Source: Raineya sp. (GTDB taxonomy: Bacteria > Bacteroidota > Bacteroidia > Cytophagales > Thermonemataceae). Taken from it: DNA of 64,000 nucleotides. Below the pieces are notes generated by a model. The model was not told the origin of the DNA, did no database searches, and saw only the letters and a list, made by a program, of their open reading frames with translations. The position numbers and the translations under genes were made by a program. Each line of letters opens with the position of its first letter. The stretch's first letter is position 1. Shown in pieces: positions 53,011-61,244 of the stretch. The stretch covers positions 310,001 through 374,000 of the forward strand of contig JALONN010000003.1 of the NCBI GenBank assembly GCA_025454915.1. The letters run 5' to 3'.

Positions 53011-53325
53011 TTACGAGCACTCTGAGGGTATGGCAGGCATGATATGATGTTCCCAACATTCACTTCCATCATACTCTCTTCTTGAGAGCCAAGTGCCATC
53101 TTCGAGCCAAACGATACCATACAGCTCCTGAGTACCATAACCATCATCATATTCAAAATCCAAACTATTTAAAAATTGCTGGTATTCTTCTTCCGAATGG
53201 TTTATTTTTAGAATCATTCGTTTTGTCAAATCATTTGAGTCATCATAACCCTTTGAAATAGAAGCACATTTAACTTTAGCTGTATTTTTGGTAATTTCTA
53301 GCAATTCTTGTTTCGCATTTAACAT
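53011..53325 (-). CDS. Small acidic protein, possible immunity protein
   Basis: A 104-residue soluble protein. The segment GIVWLEDGTWLSRREYDGS followed by ECWEHHIMPAIP is reminiscent of short proteins found near toxin/immunity cassettes in several phyla. It has a helical middle (NHSEEEYQQFLNSLDFE). No signal peptide. It lies on the opposite strand to its neighbours. Immunity function is only a guess from context and small size. Confidence 0.65.
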   Translation of the reverse strand: MLNAKQELLEITKNTAKVKCASISKGYDDSNDLTKRMILKINHSEEEYQQFLNSLDFEYDDGYGTQELYGIVWLEDGTWLSRREYDGSECWEHHIMPAIPSECS

Positions 53326-53425
53326 TTTCTTGTTAATTTTAAGGTATATAACTTTTTCATAAAAATACTAAATTCTACACTATTAAAATCATAATAAATA
53401 CTCTGTTTTTTTACTGATTTATAAA

Positions 53426-54112
53426 ATGCAATTACTCTCAGAAGATAAACTTATTTGGTCTGCTACTGTTGCAAATTCAAGGATGAATCGAGAACGAAAT
53501 GCAAGTGGTATCAATAGTTATGAGCAAGATATTCATTTTAAGCCAGAAACCTATCTCCAAAATATACTCAATCAAAAGGGAAAAGTTGCTTGGCTTGATT
53601 TGTGTTGTGGTCAGGGGAAAGCATTATTACAAGTTTATCAATTTTTTAACCAGAGAAATTTGTCCCAAAAGGTTAAACTGGTTGGTGTTGACCTTGTCAA
53701 AGACTTTCAAACAAATATTGACTCAAAAAGTGGAATAGAAATGTATATCACTCCGTTACTGGAGTTTACATACCACGAAACCTTTGACCTCATTACATGT
53801 GTTCATGGGCTTCATTACATTGGTGATAAACTGAAAGCCATCGAAAAAGCCTGTTCTTTGTTATCAGATAATGGTCTTTTTATTGCCAATCTTGATTTAA
53901 ATGATATTGTTATCAAAAGTAACTCATCAAATGATATTCTTGCTTCTCTACTCAAAAAGAATAATTTTGAATATCATTCTCGCAAAAAACTCTTAATAAA
54001 AAATGGAAATGCAACCATCAATTTTAGCATTTCTTATTTAGGAGCTGATGACAACCATGGCAAAAACTATACTGGACAAGAATCCGTAAAATCATATTAT
54101 TCACTCAAATGA
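53426..54112 (+). CDS. Class I SAM-dependent methyltransferase
   Basis: A 228-residue Rossmann methyltransferase. Motif I is VAWLDLCCGQGKALLQVYQ, motif II KLVGVDLVKDF, motif IV FDLITCVHGLHYIGDKLKAI and motif VI NGLFIANLDLNDI. The substrate is unknown; the double Cys in motif I is unusual. The stop overlaps the start of the next gene by 4 bp (ATGA). It is the first of a run of same-strand genes. Confidence 0.85.
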   Translation: MQLLSEDKLIWSATVANSRMNRERNASGINSYEQDIHFKPETYLQNILNQKGKVAWLDLCCGQGKALLQVYQFFNQRNLSQKVKLVGVDLVKDFQTNIDSKSGIEMYITPLLEFTYHETFDLITCVHGLHYIGDKLKAIEKACSLLSDNGLFIANLDLNDIVIKSNSSNDILASLLKKNNFEYHSRKKLLIKNGNATINFSISYLGADDNHGKNYTGQESVKSYYSLK

Positions 54113-54534
54113 AAGCATTATTTTTGACTCTATTCCTTTTTACTTGTACACTTACAAATGCCAAACCTTTGTTGGTAGATACCCTCGATTTCTGGCATAT
54201 TTTTCTCAATCAAATAACATTAAAGGAATATAATGGTTTTAATAACCATGAAATATTGGTTTTAAAATCATCTGAAATTAAAAATAGTGACAACATTATT
54301 GTTGCATATTTTCGAGATACTCCTTGTTATGATTGTCCAACAAAATTATTTGTAGAAGATGAGAAACGTCATATAGTTACTATTAGCTCTAATAAAGGCA
54401 CTTTCAACCCTATTTCATTTTCAGCAACAAAAATACTTATTCATAAAAAAAAATATAATACTAACTATTTCGATATATACTTCTACGAAGAGAATAGAAG
54501 AAAACTTTTTCTTTGTCGAATAAAACTTGAGTAG
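54109..54534 (+). CDS. Exported protein of unknown function
   Basis: A 141-residue protein with a signal peptide (LFLFTCTLTNAKP). It is beta-rich with one CxxC motif (RDTPCYDCPTKLF) and a basic C-terminus. It is translationally coupled to the methyltransferase by a 4-bp overlap. The family is not recognised. Confidence 0.68.
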   Translation: MKALFLTLFLFTCTLTNAKPLLVDTLDFWHIFLNQITLKEYNGFNNHEILVLKSSEIKNSDNIIVAYFRDTPCYDCPTKLFVEDEKRHIVTISSNKGTFNPISFSATKILIHKKKYNTNYFDIYFYEENRRKLFLCRIKLE

Positions 54535-54561
54535 TTTAAAGATATAGTATTTTAAATAATC

Positions 54562-55014
54562 ATGAACAATATTCATCTCAAAATAGAACAACTTTCATCT
54601 GATAACCTTACAGAATTGACTCACTTGACCTTAGAACTTTGGGATGATTGTGTATTTGAAGAAGAATATGCATTTTATAAAAGTCTGATAGACAAAGAGT
54701 CTGATGTTTGTTTTTTAGCAAAATCAGAAAATATATTTATAGGTTTTATACATGTATCTGCTCGTCATGATTATGTAGAAGGAGCAGAAAATATGCCTCT
54801 TGCCTATATCGAAGGGATTTATGTAAAACCTGATTATCAAAATCGTGGTGTGGCTAAGGCTTTGATAACAGAAGCAGAAAACTGGGCAAAACAAAAAGGC
54901 TTCAAACAAATAGCTTCTGATACAGAAGTAACCAATACCTCCAGTATCCATTTTCATAAAAAAATTGGTTTTTCTGAAGTAACAAGAATTGTTTGTTTTA
55001 TTAAAAACATTTAA
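54562..55014 (+). CDS. AAC(6')-like aminoglycoside N-acetyltransferase (GNAT)
   Basis: A 150-residue GNAT fold. It closely follows the AAC(6')-I pattern: LTLELWDDCVFEEEY, ARHDYVEGAENMPLAYIEGI, acetyl-CoA loop VKPDYQNRGVAKALITEAE, NWAKQKGF, ASDTEVTNTSSIHFHKKIG and FSEVTRIVCFIKNI. Such enzymes acetylate the 6'-amine of aminoglycosides such as kanamycin and tobramycin. Chromosomal homologues may have other natural substrates, so resistance cannot be assumed. It is 14 bp upstream of a TetR gene. Confidence 0.85.
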   Translation: MNNIHLKIEQLSSDNLTELTHLTLELWDDCVFEEEYAFYKSLIDKESDVCFLAKSENIFIGFIHVSARHDYVEGAENMPLAYIEGIYVKPDYQNRGVAKALITEAENWAKQKGFKQIASDTEVTNTSSIHFHKKIGFSEVTRIVCFIKNI

Positions 55015-55027
55015 GAATTAAGCATTT

Positions 55028-55561
55028 ATGGCTGAAAATAGAGAGATTTGGATAAAAACAGGTTATGAAATTTTTGCCTTGCAAGGCGAAACAGGGCTTA
55101 AAATAGAAACCCTAGCCAAAAAAGTAGGCATCAGCAAATCATCTTTTTATCATCATTTTGCAGATTTAGAGGTTTTTATGGAGTTCCTTTTGAAATTTCA
55201 TCTTCATCAGTCTCAAATACTTGCTGAAAAGGAACGAAAAGTAAAATGCATTGATCCCGAACTCATTTTGATTCTTGTTGAACACAAAACAGACTTACTT
55301 TTCAATCGACAACTCAGATTTCATCAGGATAACAAAGCTTATCAGAAAGTTTTAGTAGAGTCTAACCGAGTAATCGGGCTTGAGTTTATCCATATCTGGA
55401 TGAAGGATGCACAATTAACCCTTACTCAAAAACAATTAGAAGGTTTGTATGAACTGGCTCTCGAAAAGTTTTTTCTCCAGATTAACGCTGAAAATCTACA
55501 TTATGATTGGTTATCTGAGTTTTTTAAACATCTCAATCAGGTTGCCAAAAACTTTGAATAG
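55028..55561 (+). CDS. TetR/AcrR-family transcriptional regulator
   Basis: A 177-residue regulator. The HTH is LKIETLAKKVGISKSSFYHH followed by FADLEVFMEFLL. The ligand domain is all-helical and not recognised. It lies 14 bp after the acetyltransferase and 73 bp before a four-helix membrane protein whose upstream gap holds an imperfect palindrome that it may bind. Confidence 0.9.
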   Translation: MAENREIWIKTGYEIFALQGETGLKIETLAKKVGISKSSFYHHFADLEVFMEFLLKFHLHQSQILAEKERKVKCIDPELILILVEHKTDLLFNRQLRFHQDNKAYQKVLVESNRVIGLEFIHIWMKDAQLTLTQKQLEGLYELALEKFFLQINAENLHYDWLSEFFKHLNQVAKNFE

Positions 55562-55596
55562 TCATTGTACGCAAGCGTCTAAAATAGCTCATAAGG

Positions 55597-55622
55597 TTGA
55601 TTTACTTTTGCAGTAAATTCAA
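55597..55622. promoter_or_regulatory. Candidate TetR operator over a -7 element
   Basis: TTGATTTACT (55597-55606) and AGTAAATTCAA (55612-55622) form an imperfect inverted repeat with one bulge. The -7-like TACTTTTG (55603-55610) lies inside it, 23 bp before the membrane-protein ATG. Binding here would block that promoter. Confidence 0.45.
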
Positions 55623-55633
55623 CTCCTAACACC

Positions 55634-56062
55634 ATGAGTAACATACAAACCCAAAAATTCCACAAATCATATTTAAAATTTACAGCCTTTGTGGTTGGCT
55701 CTTTTGGTCCGATATTCTTTTTAGGAACCATGCTTTCCACCTCCGAACCAGCCCGATGGACACTTGATTTTCTAAGTTTTCCTTTAGATGGCATTCAAAA
55801 CTATGATGCCCCTACCACACGATTTTTATCAGCATTAACAGGTGGATTTTTATTTGGCTGGGGTGTTTGTATTTGGTGTTTACAAAAATGGGTTTACGAC
55901 CTTGCTCCAGAAGGTGTCAGAAAATCTGTTTTGGCTGGCATTCTAGCATGGTGCTGTCTGGATAGTGCTGGCTCTATTGCCTCAGGCAATGCCTCTAATG
56001 TGGCTTTCAATATTATTGTGCTTCTTCTTGCTGTAGGACCTCTCTGGAAATCAGCAAAATAA
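55634..56062 (+). CDS. Four-helix membrane protein of unknown function
   Basis: A 142-residue inner-membrane protein with helices around FTAFVVGSFGPIFFLGTML, RFLSALTGGFLFGWGVCIW, SVLAGILAWCCLDSAG and NIIVLLLAVGPLW. It is not recognised beyond being a small integral membrane protein. It is preceded by a TetR gene and a possible operator, so it may be that regulator's target. Confidence 0.75.
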   Translation: MSNIQTQKFHKSYLKFTAFVVGSFGPIFFLGTMLSTSEPARWTLDFLSFPLDGIQNYDAPTTRFLSALTGGFLFGWGVCIWCLQKWVYDLAPEGVRKSVLAGILAWCCLDSAGSIASGNASNVAFNIIVLLLAVGPLWKSAK

Positions 56063-56096
56063 AACGATTCATATACTCTTTAAAACAATTCCGACC

Positions 56097-56438
56097 ATGA
56101 AAAAATTATATTTTCTCAAAGGACTACTCATTATTCAGGCAATTGGTGTGCTTGTTTATACTTTTTTTGCTTTTAGCAATGAAGGCTCTGGCTTATTTGG
56201 TGTTTTCCTGACAAATATTGCATCTCTCAACTGGAATGGGCAATTTAATGCTGATTTTAGCTGTTATTTAATTCTTTCAGGCATTTGGATTATGTGGCGA
56301 AATCAATTTACAAGTTCCTCTGTCATAGTAGCCCTCATAGCAGCAATTATTGGTATTATCGTTTTTGCACCTTATTTGGTGTATCTTATTATCAAAGAAA
56401 ATGGAGATATGAAAACTGTATTGGTTGGTAACAGATAA
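56097..56438 (+). CDS. Three-helix membrane protein of unknown function
   Basis: A 113-residue membrane protein. Helices lie around FLKGLLIIQAIGVLVYTFFA, SCYLILSGIWIMW and VIVALIAAIIGIIVFAPYLV, then IKENGDMKTVLVGNR at the end. I recall similar 110-residue proteins annotated only as membrane proteins. It is 34 bp after the previous membrane-protein gene. Confidence 0.72.
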   Translation: MKKLYFLKGLLIIQAIGVLVYTFFAFSNEGSGLFGVFLTNIASLNWNGQFNADFSCYLILSGIWIMWRNQFTSSSVIVALIAAIIGIIVFAPYLVYLIIKENGDMKTVLVGNR

Positions 56439-56504
56439 ATAAGTTCTTAGAAATTATACAATAAAACTTTGTTTTTCGTTTGATTAGTAATAAACCAAAA
56501 TTAT

Positions 56505-56708
56505 ATGAAAAACATCAAAAAAAATACTTCGATTTTCTTTTTTCTAGGTATCATAATTTTCAGTCTGAGTATTATTATCAACCATTACAATCCTTTATCC
56601 GATTTTAGCCACGGACTCCTCAAAGGTTCATCCATCGGATTTTTCATTTTGAGTCTGATTACTTTACAGAGAAACAGAAAAAGACTTGCTCCCATAAGAA
56701 CCAAGTAA
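56505..56708 (+). CDS. Small two-helix membrane protein
   Basis: A 67-residue protein with a basic N-terminus (MKNIKKNT), two membrane helices (FFLGIIIFSLSIII and GFFILSLITL) and a basic tail. It is not recognised. A terminator follows 23 bp after its stop. Confidence 0.68.
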   Translation: MKNIKKNTSIFFFLGIIIFSLSIIINHYNPLSDFSHGLLKGSSIGFFILSLITLQRNRKRLAPIRTK

Positions 56709-56731
56709 AAAAATATTTGTTATCTTTATAC

Positions 56732-56770
56732 ATCCTAATTTTTCTAAGAGTTGAAAAGTTAGGATTTTTT
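56732..56770 (+). terminator. Rho-independent terminator
   Basis: Stem ATCCTAATTTTTC (56732-56744) with GAAAAGTTAGGAT (56753-56765), one G-U, followed by TTTTT. It closes the run of small membrane-protein genes. Confidence 0.85.
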
Positions 56771-56809
56771 GTTTTGACTGTTTGAGTTTATTTTATTATT
56801 CTTTCTATT

Positions 56810-57043
56810 ATGAAAAATTCAAAAACATGCCCTAAATGTGGTGGAAAAGAGATTTATCATAATGAATCTCTTACGAAAGTGGGTGACAGAGCCACGATTC
56901 CTGTTAGTTCATGGAAAAGTATTTATGTTTCGATGTATGTGTGTGTTTCTTGTGGGTATTTTGAAGAATATCTTGCAGAAAAAGAACTACAAGATGGAAA
57001 AATGATAGAAAAAATAAAGTCTTCTTGGGAAAAAATTGAATAG
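56810..57043 (+). CDS. Zinc-ribbon protein
   Basis: A 77-residue protein with two CxxC knuckles (KTCPKCGGKEI and YVCVSCGYFEEYL), forming a zinc ribbon, and a charged helical tail. Similar short proteins are common in Bacteroidota; their function is unknown. It is 34 bp before rfaE2 on the same strand. Confidence 0.75.
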   Translation: MKNSKTCPKCGGKEIYHNESLTKVGDRATIPVSSWKSIYVSMYVCVSCGYFEEYLAEKELQDGKMIEKIKSSWEKIE

Positions 57044-57076
57044 TTTTGTGTTATCAACTTTACATTATTTCATTTT

Positions 57077-57562
57077 ATGTCTAATTCATCAAAAAAAATC
57101 CTTTCTCTTACTGATTTGCAAAATCAGGTAAAAACATGGCAGTCTCATAATGAGAAAGTTGTGTTCTCTAATGGTTGTTTTGATATTGTACATTTAGGAC
57201 ATATTGACTATCTAGAGAAAGCTAGAAATCTTGGTAACAGACTGGTTGTAGGTTTAAATACGGATGCCTCAGTAAAAAGATTGAAAGGAGAAACAAGACC
57301 CATCGTCCCTGAGTATGCAAGAGCCAGAATGCTGGCAGCAATGGAGTTTGTAGATGCTGTCTGTTTCTTTGAGGAAGACACGCCAAAAAGTCTGATTGAA
57401 TCAATTTGTCCTGACATTTTGGTAAAAGGAGATGATTATAAAGTCGAAAATATCGTTGGTGCAGATTTTGTATTAGCTCATGGTGGAGAGGTAAAAACAA
57501 TTTCATTGGTTGACGGGTTTTCTACCTCAAAAATTATTGACAAAATCAAAAATTTTTATTAA
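57077..57562 (+). CDS. rfaE2: D-glycero-beta-D-manno-heptose 1-phosphate adenylyltransferase
   Basis: A 161-residue nucleotidyltransferase corresponding to the C-terminal half of E. coli HldE. Signature: [20 protein letters not shown] (HxGH), [18 protein letters not shown] and [16 protein letters not shown], with the ending [15 protein letters not shown]. It makes ADP-heptose for LPS core or secreted glycans. The kinase half is a separate gene not in view. It is followed 28 bp later by a zinc peptidase gene. Confidence 0.95.
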   Translation: MSNSSKKILSLTDLQNQVKTWQSHNEKVVFSNGCFDIVHLGHIDYLEKARNLGNRLVVGLNTDASVKRLKGETRPIVPEYARARMLAAMEFVDAVCFFEEDTPKSLIESICPDILVKGDDYKVENIVGADFVLAHGGEVKTISLVDGFSTSKIIDKIKNFY

Positions 57563-57589
57563 TCTTGTAACCCAAACTTTTAAAGCGAT

Positions 57590-58282
57590 ATGTACTGGAT
57601 TATTTTAGGAGCAACTTTTCTTATTAGTTGGTTAGTGAGCAACCGACTCAAGAGCAAATTTCGTTATTATTCGCAGATTCACCTGAAAGCCAATATGACT
57701 GGCAAAGAAGCTGCTGAAAAAATGTTAAGAGATAATGGCATTTTTGATGTACATGTAACATGTGTACCTGGTGAGCTTACAGACCACTACAATCCCATGA
57801 ATAAGACTGTAAACCTTAGTGAACCAGTTTATTATGGAAACTCGGCAGCATCAATGGCAGTAGCTGCCCACGAATGTGGACACGCAGTACAACATGCCAC
57901 AGCTTATAGTATGCTCAAATTTCGTTCGGCAATGGTGCCTGTACAAAATGTAAGTTCTACTGTACTCAATGCTGTGATGATGATTTCATTTATTGGTGGA
58001 GCTGCACTTTATAAAACTTTCCCTGTTGAAATTGTATTGCTAGTAATTATTGCAGCATATAGTGTCATTACATTATTTAGTATTATAACGCTTCCTGTCG
58101 AGTTTGATGCAAGTAAAAGAGCTTTAGCATGGATACAAAATCAGGGTGTGGTAAGCGGACAAGAACATGCAATGGCTAAAGATGCTTTGTTTTGGGCTGC
58201 CATGACATATGTAGTTGCTGCTCTTGGTTCTATTGCAATGCTTGCTTACTATGTATTTCAACTCATAGGCAGAAGAGATTAA
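57590..58282 (+). CDS. Zinc-dependent membrane peptidase, YugP family
   Basis: A 230-residue inner-membrane protein. The zinc site is VAAHECGHAVQHATAYS (HExxH). Membrane helices are at the N-terminus (ILGATFLISWLVSNR) and around VLNAVMMISFIGGAALY, VLLVIIAAYSVITLFSII and VVAALGSIAMLAYYVF. The pattern LKANMTGKEAAEKMLRDNG and FDASKRAL is typical of the family. Its function is unknown. It ends just before a strong bidirectional terminator. Confidence 0.9.
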   Translation: MYWIILGATFLISWLVSNRLKSKFRYYSQIHLKANMTGKEAAEKMLRDNGIFDVHVTCVPGELTDHYNPMNKTVNLSEPVYYGNSAASMAVAAHECGHAVQHATAYSMLKFRSAMVPVQNVSSTVLNAVMMISFIGGAALYKTFPVEIVLLVIIAAYSVITLFSIITLPVEFDASKRALAWIQNQGVVSGQEHAMAKDALFWAAMTYVVAALGSIAMLAYYVFQLIGRRD

Positions 58283-58353
58283 AAATATTTAAGATTTTTG
58301 TGTGAATATATCCACAAATGACGATTAACTAACGCCATACTAATGGCACAAAT

Positions 58354-58386
58354 AAAAATCCTAAAGCTTCTGACTTTAGGATTTTT
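58354..58386. terminator. Bidirectional terminator
   Basis: Perfect 13-bp stem AAAAATCCTAAAG/CTTTAGGATTTTT with a 7-nt loop. It serves the zinc peptidase on the plus strand; on the minus strand the DUF6048 stop codon lies in its first arm. Confidence 0.92.
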
Positions 58387-59077
58387 TCTTTTTCTTAAAA
58401 TCTATCAGATACCACACACAATACTGAAATCCCCAATTGTTACGCCCCAGTCTGCCCACAGAAGGAATAGAATAAGAAGAAAATGTTTCATTGCCCCTTA
58501 CTTGTGGTTTGAACTGATAACGAGCTGTATATCCTGTAAGCCATCTTTTCCAGATACGAGCCTTTAATTCCATATTGACTTCTATCCATGTAGCTCTCAG
58601 TTTATTGGAAAGCTCTACTGGTAGCGTTCCAAAGGTTGCACTTTGTACTTCTGCCTTGATACTTTCATTGTACCAAGCATTTCCAAGCCTCAAGCCCATC
58701 GCAAATACATCTTCCTGACTTTGATTACCTAAAAAATTATACATCCAACCAAGCCTTATAATAGATGCCTGCGATTTATAAGTTGCCTTCTGAGATGTCT
58801 CATTACTTGCTTGTGTATATTCAATAGCCCACAAATGCTTATTATTGAAGGATATATCTGAGGTAATATGAATGGCATTTTTATCAGCAAAAGCAAGCTG
58901 TCCCAAGCCTATTAGGTCAATGCCTATACGCATGTGAGTAGGTGTTGGAAACGATTTGCGTATCGTATCTTTTTCCTTTTGCTTGGGTAAAGAATCCAGT
59001 TTCTGGGCTTGGATATTAACATGTAAAAAACTAAATATCAAGATATTCAGCAAAAATATTTTACTTAAAATATACAT
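58376..59077 (-). CDS. DUF6048 family outer-membrane-like protein
   Basis: A 233-residue exported protein (signal NILIFSFLHVNIQAQ). Its body is beta-rich (RIGIDLIGLGQLAF, HITSDISFNNKHLWAIEYTQ, IIRLGWMYNFLG, GFQYCVWYLIDF), in keeping with a small barrel. I use the ATG at 59077, which overlaps the previous gene by 17 bp; the TTG at 59080 is unlikely. DUF6048 and DUF6452 genes are regularly adjacent in Bacteroidota, as here; function unknown. Confidence 0.85.
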   Translation of the reverse strand: MYILSKIFLLNILIFSFLHVNIQAQKLDSLPKQKEKDTIRKSFPTPTHMRIGIDLIGLGQLAFADKNAIHITSDISFNNKHLWAIEYTQASNETSQKATYKSQASIIRLGWMYNFLGNQSQEDVFAMGLRLGNAWYNESIKAEVQSATFGTLPVELSNKLRATWIEVNMELKARIWKRWLTGYTARYQFKPQVRGNETFSSYSIPSVGRLGRNNWGFQYCVWYLIDFKKKKKS

Positions 59078-59549
59078 CAACAGTAGTTATTTGATTGGTT
59101 ATTTTGACAGTTGGAGTTATCAGAGAAGTTTTAACCTGTAAATTGGTATAGTCTGTTCTTACACCACACTCTGGAGAAGAGAGAGCTATTTTTCGAGTAT
59201 AAACAAGTTTTAATATATCTTTCTGACTGACAGTATGATAATTAAAATTATAACTTACAGAATCCTGAATTGGGTTGTATCTGAGTTGAATAGTATTAAT
59301 AGAATCCTTAGTGTTTTCGGCTTGATAAATCATCGTATTATTTTCTGTAATTCTGATATCTTTCACATGTACAAATGTGTCTTTTACGACAATAGAATCT
59401 AACCCACTTCTGTTTTTTAGTGTTTGTCGTGTTTTAAAATTTACAGTTAGCGGAGTTTCAACGGCATCAGCACAAACTTGTTCTAATTTTACACATGTAC
59501 TGAGTAATGCGACTACTGATAGTCCCAAAAAGAATAATTTTGTTTTCAT
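59061..59549 (-). CDS. DUF6452 family lipoprotein
   Basis: A 162-residue lipoprotein with lipobox ALLSTC. The mature part has many beta-strands: TPLTVNFKTRQTLKNRSGLD, TIQLRYNPIQDSVSYNFNY and a conserved Cys in SSPECGVRTDY. It overlaps the DUF6048 gene by 17 bp, and the two form a two-gene operon with a Bacteroidota promoter just upstream of the ATG. Confidence 0.85.
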   Translation of the reverse strand: MKTKLFFLGLSVVALLSTCVKLEQVCADAVETPLTVNFKTRQTLKNRSGLDSIVVKDTFVHVKDIRITENNTMIYQAENTKDSINTIQLRYNPIQDSVSYNFNYHTVSQKDILKLVYTRKIALSSPECGVRTDYTNLQVKTSLITPTVKITNQITTVDVYFK

Positions 59550-59566
59550 ATTTCATTATAAAACAA

Positions 59567-59596
59567 CAAAACTACAAAATACTTGTAGTTTTGCAA
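59567..59596 (-). promoter_or_regulatory. DUF6452 promoter overlapping the clpP terminator hairpin
   Basis: On the minus strand TTG (59594-59596) and TAGTTTTG (59567-59574) are 19 nt apart. The same bases form the perfect hairpin CAAAACTACAA/TTGTAGTTTTG (59567-59577, 59583-59593), which lies 29 bp past the clpP stop and may end that gene. Confidence 0.6.
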
Positions 59597-59621
59597 TAAT
59601 TTATAGTCTGTAAAATAAAAT

Positions 59622-60215
59622 CTAGATTTTATCTACAATACCATCTACGATACCATAAGCTACAGACTCCTGAGCATCCATCCAATAATCTCTGTCAAAA
59701 TCCTGCATGAGTTGTTCAAAACTTTTTCCGCAATTATCTGCTAAAATTCTAGCTCCTAATTCTTTTGTTTTTAAGATTTCTTTTGCAGTAATAGCTATAT
59801 CACTGGCTTGCCCCTGTATATAGCCTCCTATTGCGGGCTGGTGAATCATCACTCTGCCACTTGGGTAAATGAGTCGTTTCCCTTTTGCTCCTCCTGAAAG
59901 CAAAATAGAACCCATTGAAGCGGCAAGTCCGATACACACTGTTTTTACAGGTGAGGAAATCATCTTCATGGTATCATAGATAATCATACCAGAAGTTACC
60001 ACTCCTCCAGGGCTGTTGATATAAAATGTGATTTCCTCTCCAGGTTTTTGAGCTTCTAAATACAAAAGTCTATCCACAATGTATTTAGCACTACCATCGT
60101 GTACTGCACCCCACAAAAATACTTTGCGTTGTTCTAAGAATTTATTGTCAAACTTATTACCACTACTGAGGTCTTCAAATAGTTCTCGGAGGCTTTTATC
60201 GTCAGATGTAAACAT
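59622..60215 (-). CDS. clpP: ATP-dependent Clp protease proteolytic subunit
   Basis: A 197-residue serine protease that forms the barrel of ClpXP/ClpAP. The triad is S100 in GLAASMGSILL, H125 in RVMIHQPAIGG and D176 in FDRDYWMD. INSPGGVVTSGM is the oxyanion strand. No clpX is adjacent, which would favour a second, accessory ClpP; whether a main copy lies elsewhere cannot be seen. A likely -7 element TATGTTTG lies 58 bp upstream (60273-60280). Length is normal for the mature family. Confidence 0.95.
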   Translation of the reverse strand: MFTSDDKSLRELFEDLSSGNKFDNKFLEQRKVFLWGAVHDGSAKYIVDRLLYLEAQKPGEEITFYINSPGGVVTSGMIIYDTMKMISSPVKTVCIGLAASMGSILLSGGAKGKRLIYPSGRVMIHQPAIGGYIQGQASDIAITAKEILKTKELGARILADNCGKSFEQLMQDFDRDYWMDAQESVAYGIVDGIVDKI

Positions 60216-60308
60216 AAGAAATGATTTGTTATAATTTTATGAGTTATGCATTTACTAGAAATTGTTTGTTTCCAAACATACACAAAACATTCTAAAACTG
60301 AAAAAAAT

Positions 60309-61097
60309 TCAAGATTTATTCAAATCCTGTGCCTGAATTTTTTGAGTAAGCAAAATAAATGATTCTACTGAAAGTTGTTCAGCTCTTTTATCTAGCATTG
60401 ATTCTGCCTTAAACGCCTCTGTTTTAATAAACTCTTTAAGGGCATTGCGAAGTGTTTTGCGTCTTTGATTAAAGCCAGCCTTTACCACTCTAAAAAATAA
60501 TTTTTCATCGCAATCCAATTTTTCAACGGTATTTCGTGTTAATTTAATAACACCCGATTTTACTTTGGGTGGTGGCAAAAAAACATGCTCATCCACTGTA
60601 AAATGGTATGATATATCATAATAAGCTTGTAGCAAGACACTTAGTATTCCATAATCTTTGTTACCTTCTTTGGAAGCTATTCGTACAGCAACTTCTTTTT
60701 GTAACATACATACCACTTGACTTACTTGGTTTTTATGCTGTAAGATTTTGAAGAAAATTTGAGAAGAAATATTGTAAGGAAAATTTCCAATGATGGCTAA
60801 ATTATTTTTAAATTTTTTTTCTAAGTCATAGTTCAAAAAGTCTCCTTCTATAATTCTTTGATTATCAGACAATACAGAAAAGTTTTTTTTTAGATATTCA
60901 ACAGATTCTGTATCAATTTCAATTACATAACTATTTGTATTTGAACTTAATATAAATTGTGTAAGAACGCCCGTGCCAGGTCCTATTTCGAGTACATCTG
61001 TATTAGAATGGTCAATATCAAGCAATTTAGCAATGTTTTCGGCTATTTGTAGGTCTTTTAAAAAATGCTGACCCAAACTTTTTTTAGGTTTTACCAT
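60309..61097 (-). CDS. rsmA: 16S rRNA (adenine1518-N6/adenine1519-N6)-dimethyltransferase
   Basis: KsgA family enzyme that dimethylates two adenines near the 3' end of 16S rRNA. It shows KSLGQHFLKDLQIAENIA, motif I VLEIGPGTGVLTQFIL, motif IV IIGNFPYNISSQIFFK, and in the C-terminal domain FLPPPKVKSGVI and FNQRRKTLRNAL. Length 262 is normal. It is divergent from an ArsR gene by 147 bp. Confidence 0.97.
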   Translation of the reverse strand: MVKPKKSLGQHFLKDLQIAENIAKLLDIDHSNTDVLEIGPGTGVLTQFILSSNTNSYVIEIDTESVEYLKKNFSVLSDNQRIIEGDFLNYDLEKKFKNNLAIIGNFPYNISSQIFFKILQHKNQVSQVVCMLQKEVAVRIASKEGNKDYGILSVLLQAYYDISYHFTVDEHVFLPPPKVKSGVIKLTRNTVEKLDCDEKLFFRVVKAGFNQRRKTLRNALKEFIKTEAFKAESMLDKRAEQLSVESFILLTQKIQAQDLNKS

Positions 61098-61244
61098 ATA
61101 AAAAATATGTAAAAAATGACAAATGAATAAGTTTTTGTTGTGAAAAAAAAGTTTTTTTTAGTAATTTCGTAAAATTTTTAATAAAAACTTACAAGTAATC
61201 TAACATCACTAAATAAACCAAGTTAAATTTAAAGAAAATTAGTC

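Noticed and set aside
53426..54112. Methyltransferase as part of a restriction-modification or BREX-like system
   Set aside because: The motifs are those of a small-molecule class I enzyme, and no nuclease, specificity or BREX gene is nearby.
45834..57060. Intact integrative element at the mnmE 3' end
   Set aside because: No integrase, relaxase or excisionase is present, and the second att-like copy is degenerate; only a remnant is supported.
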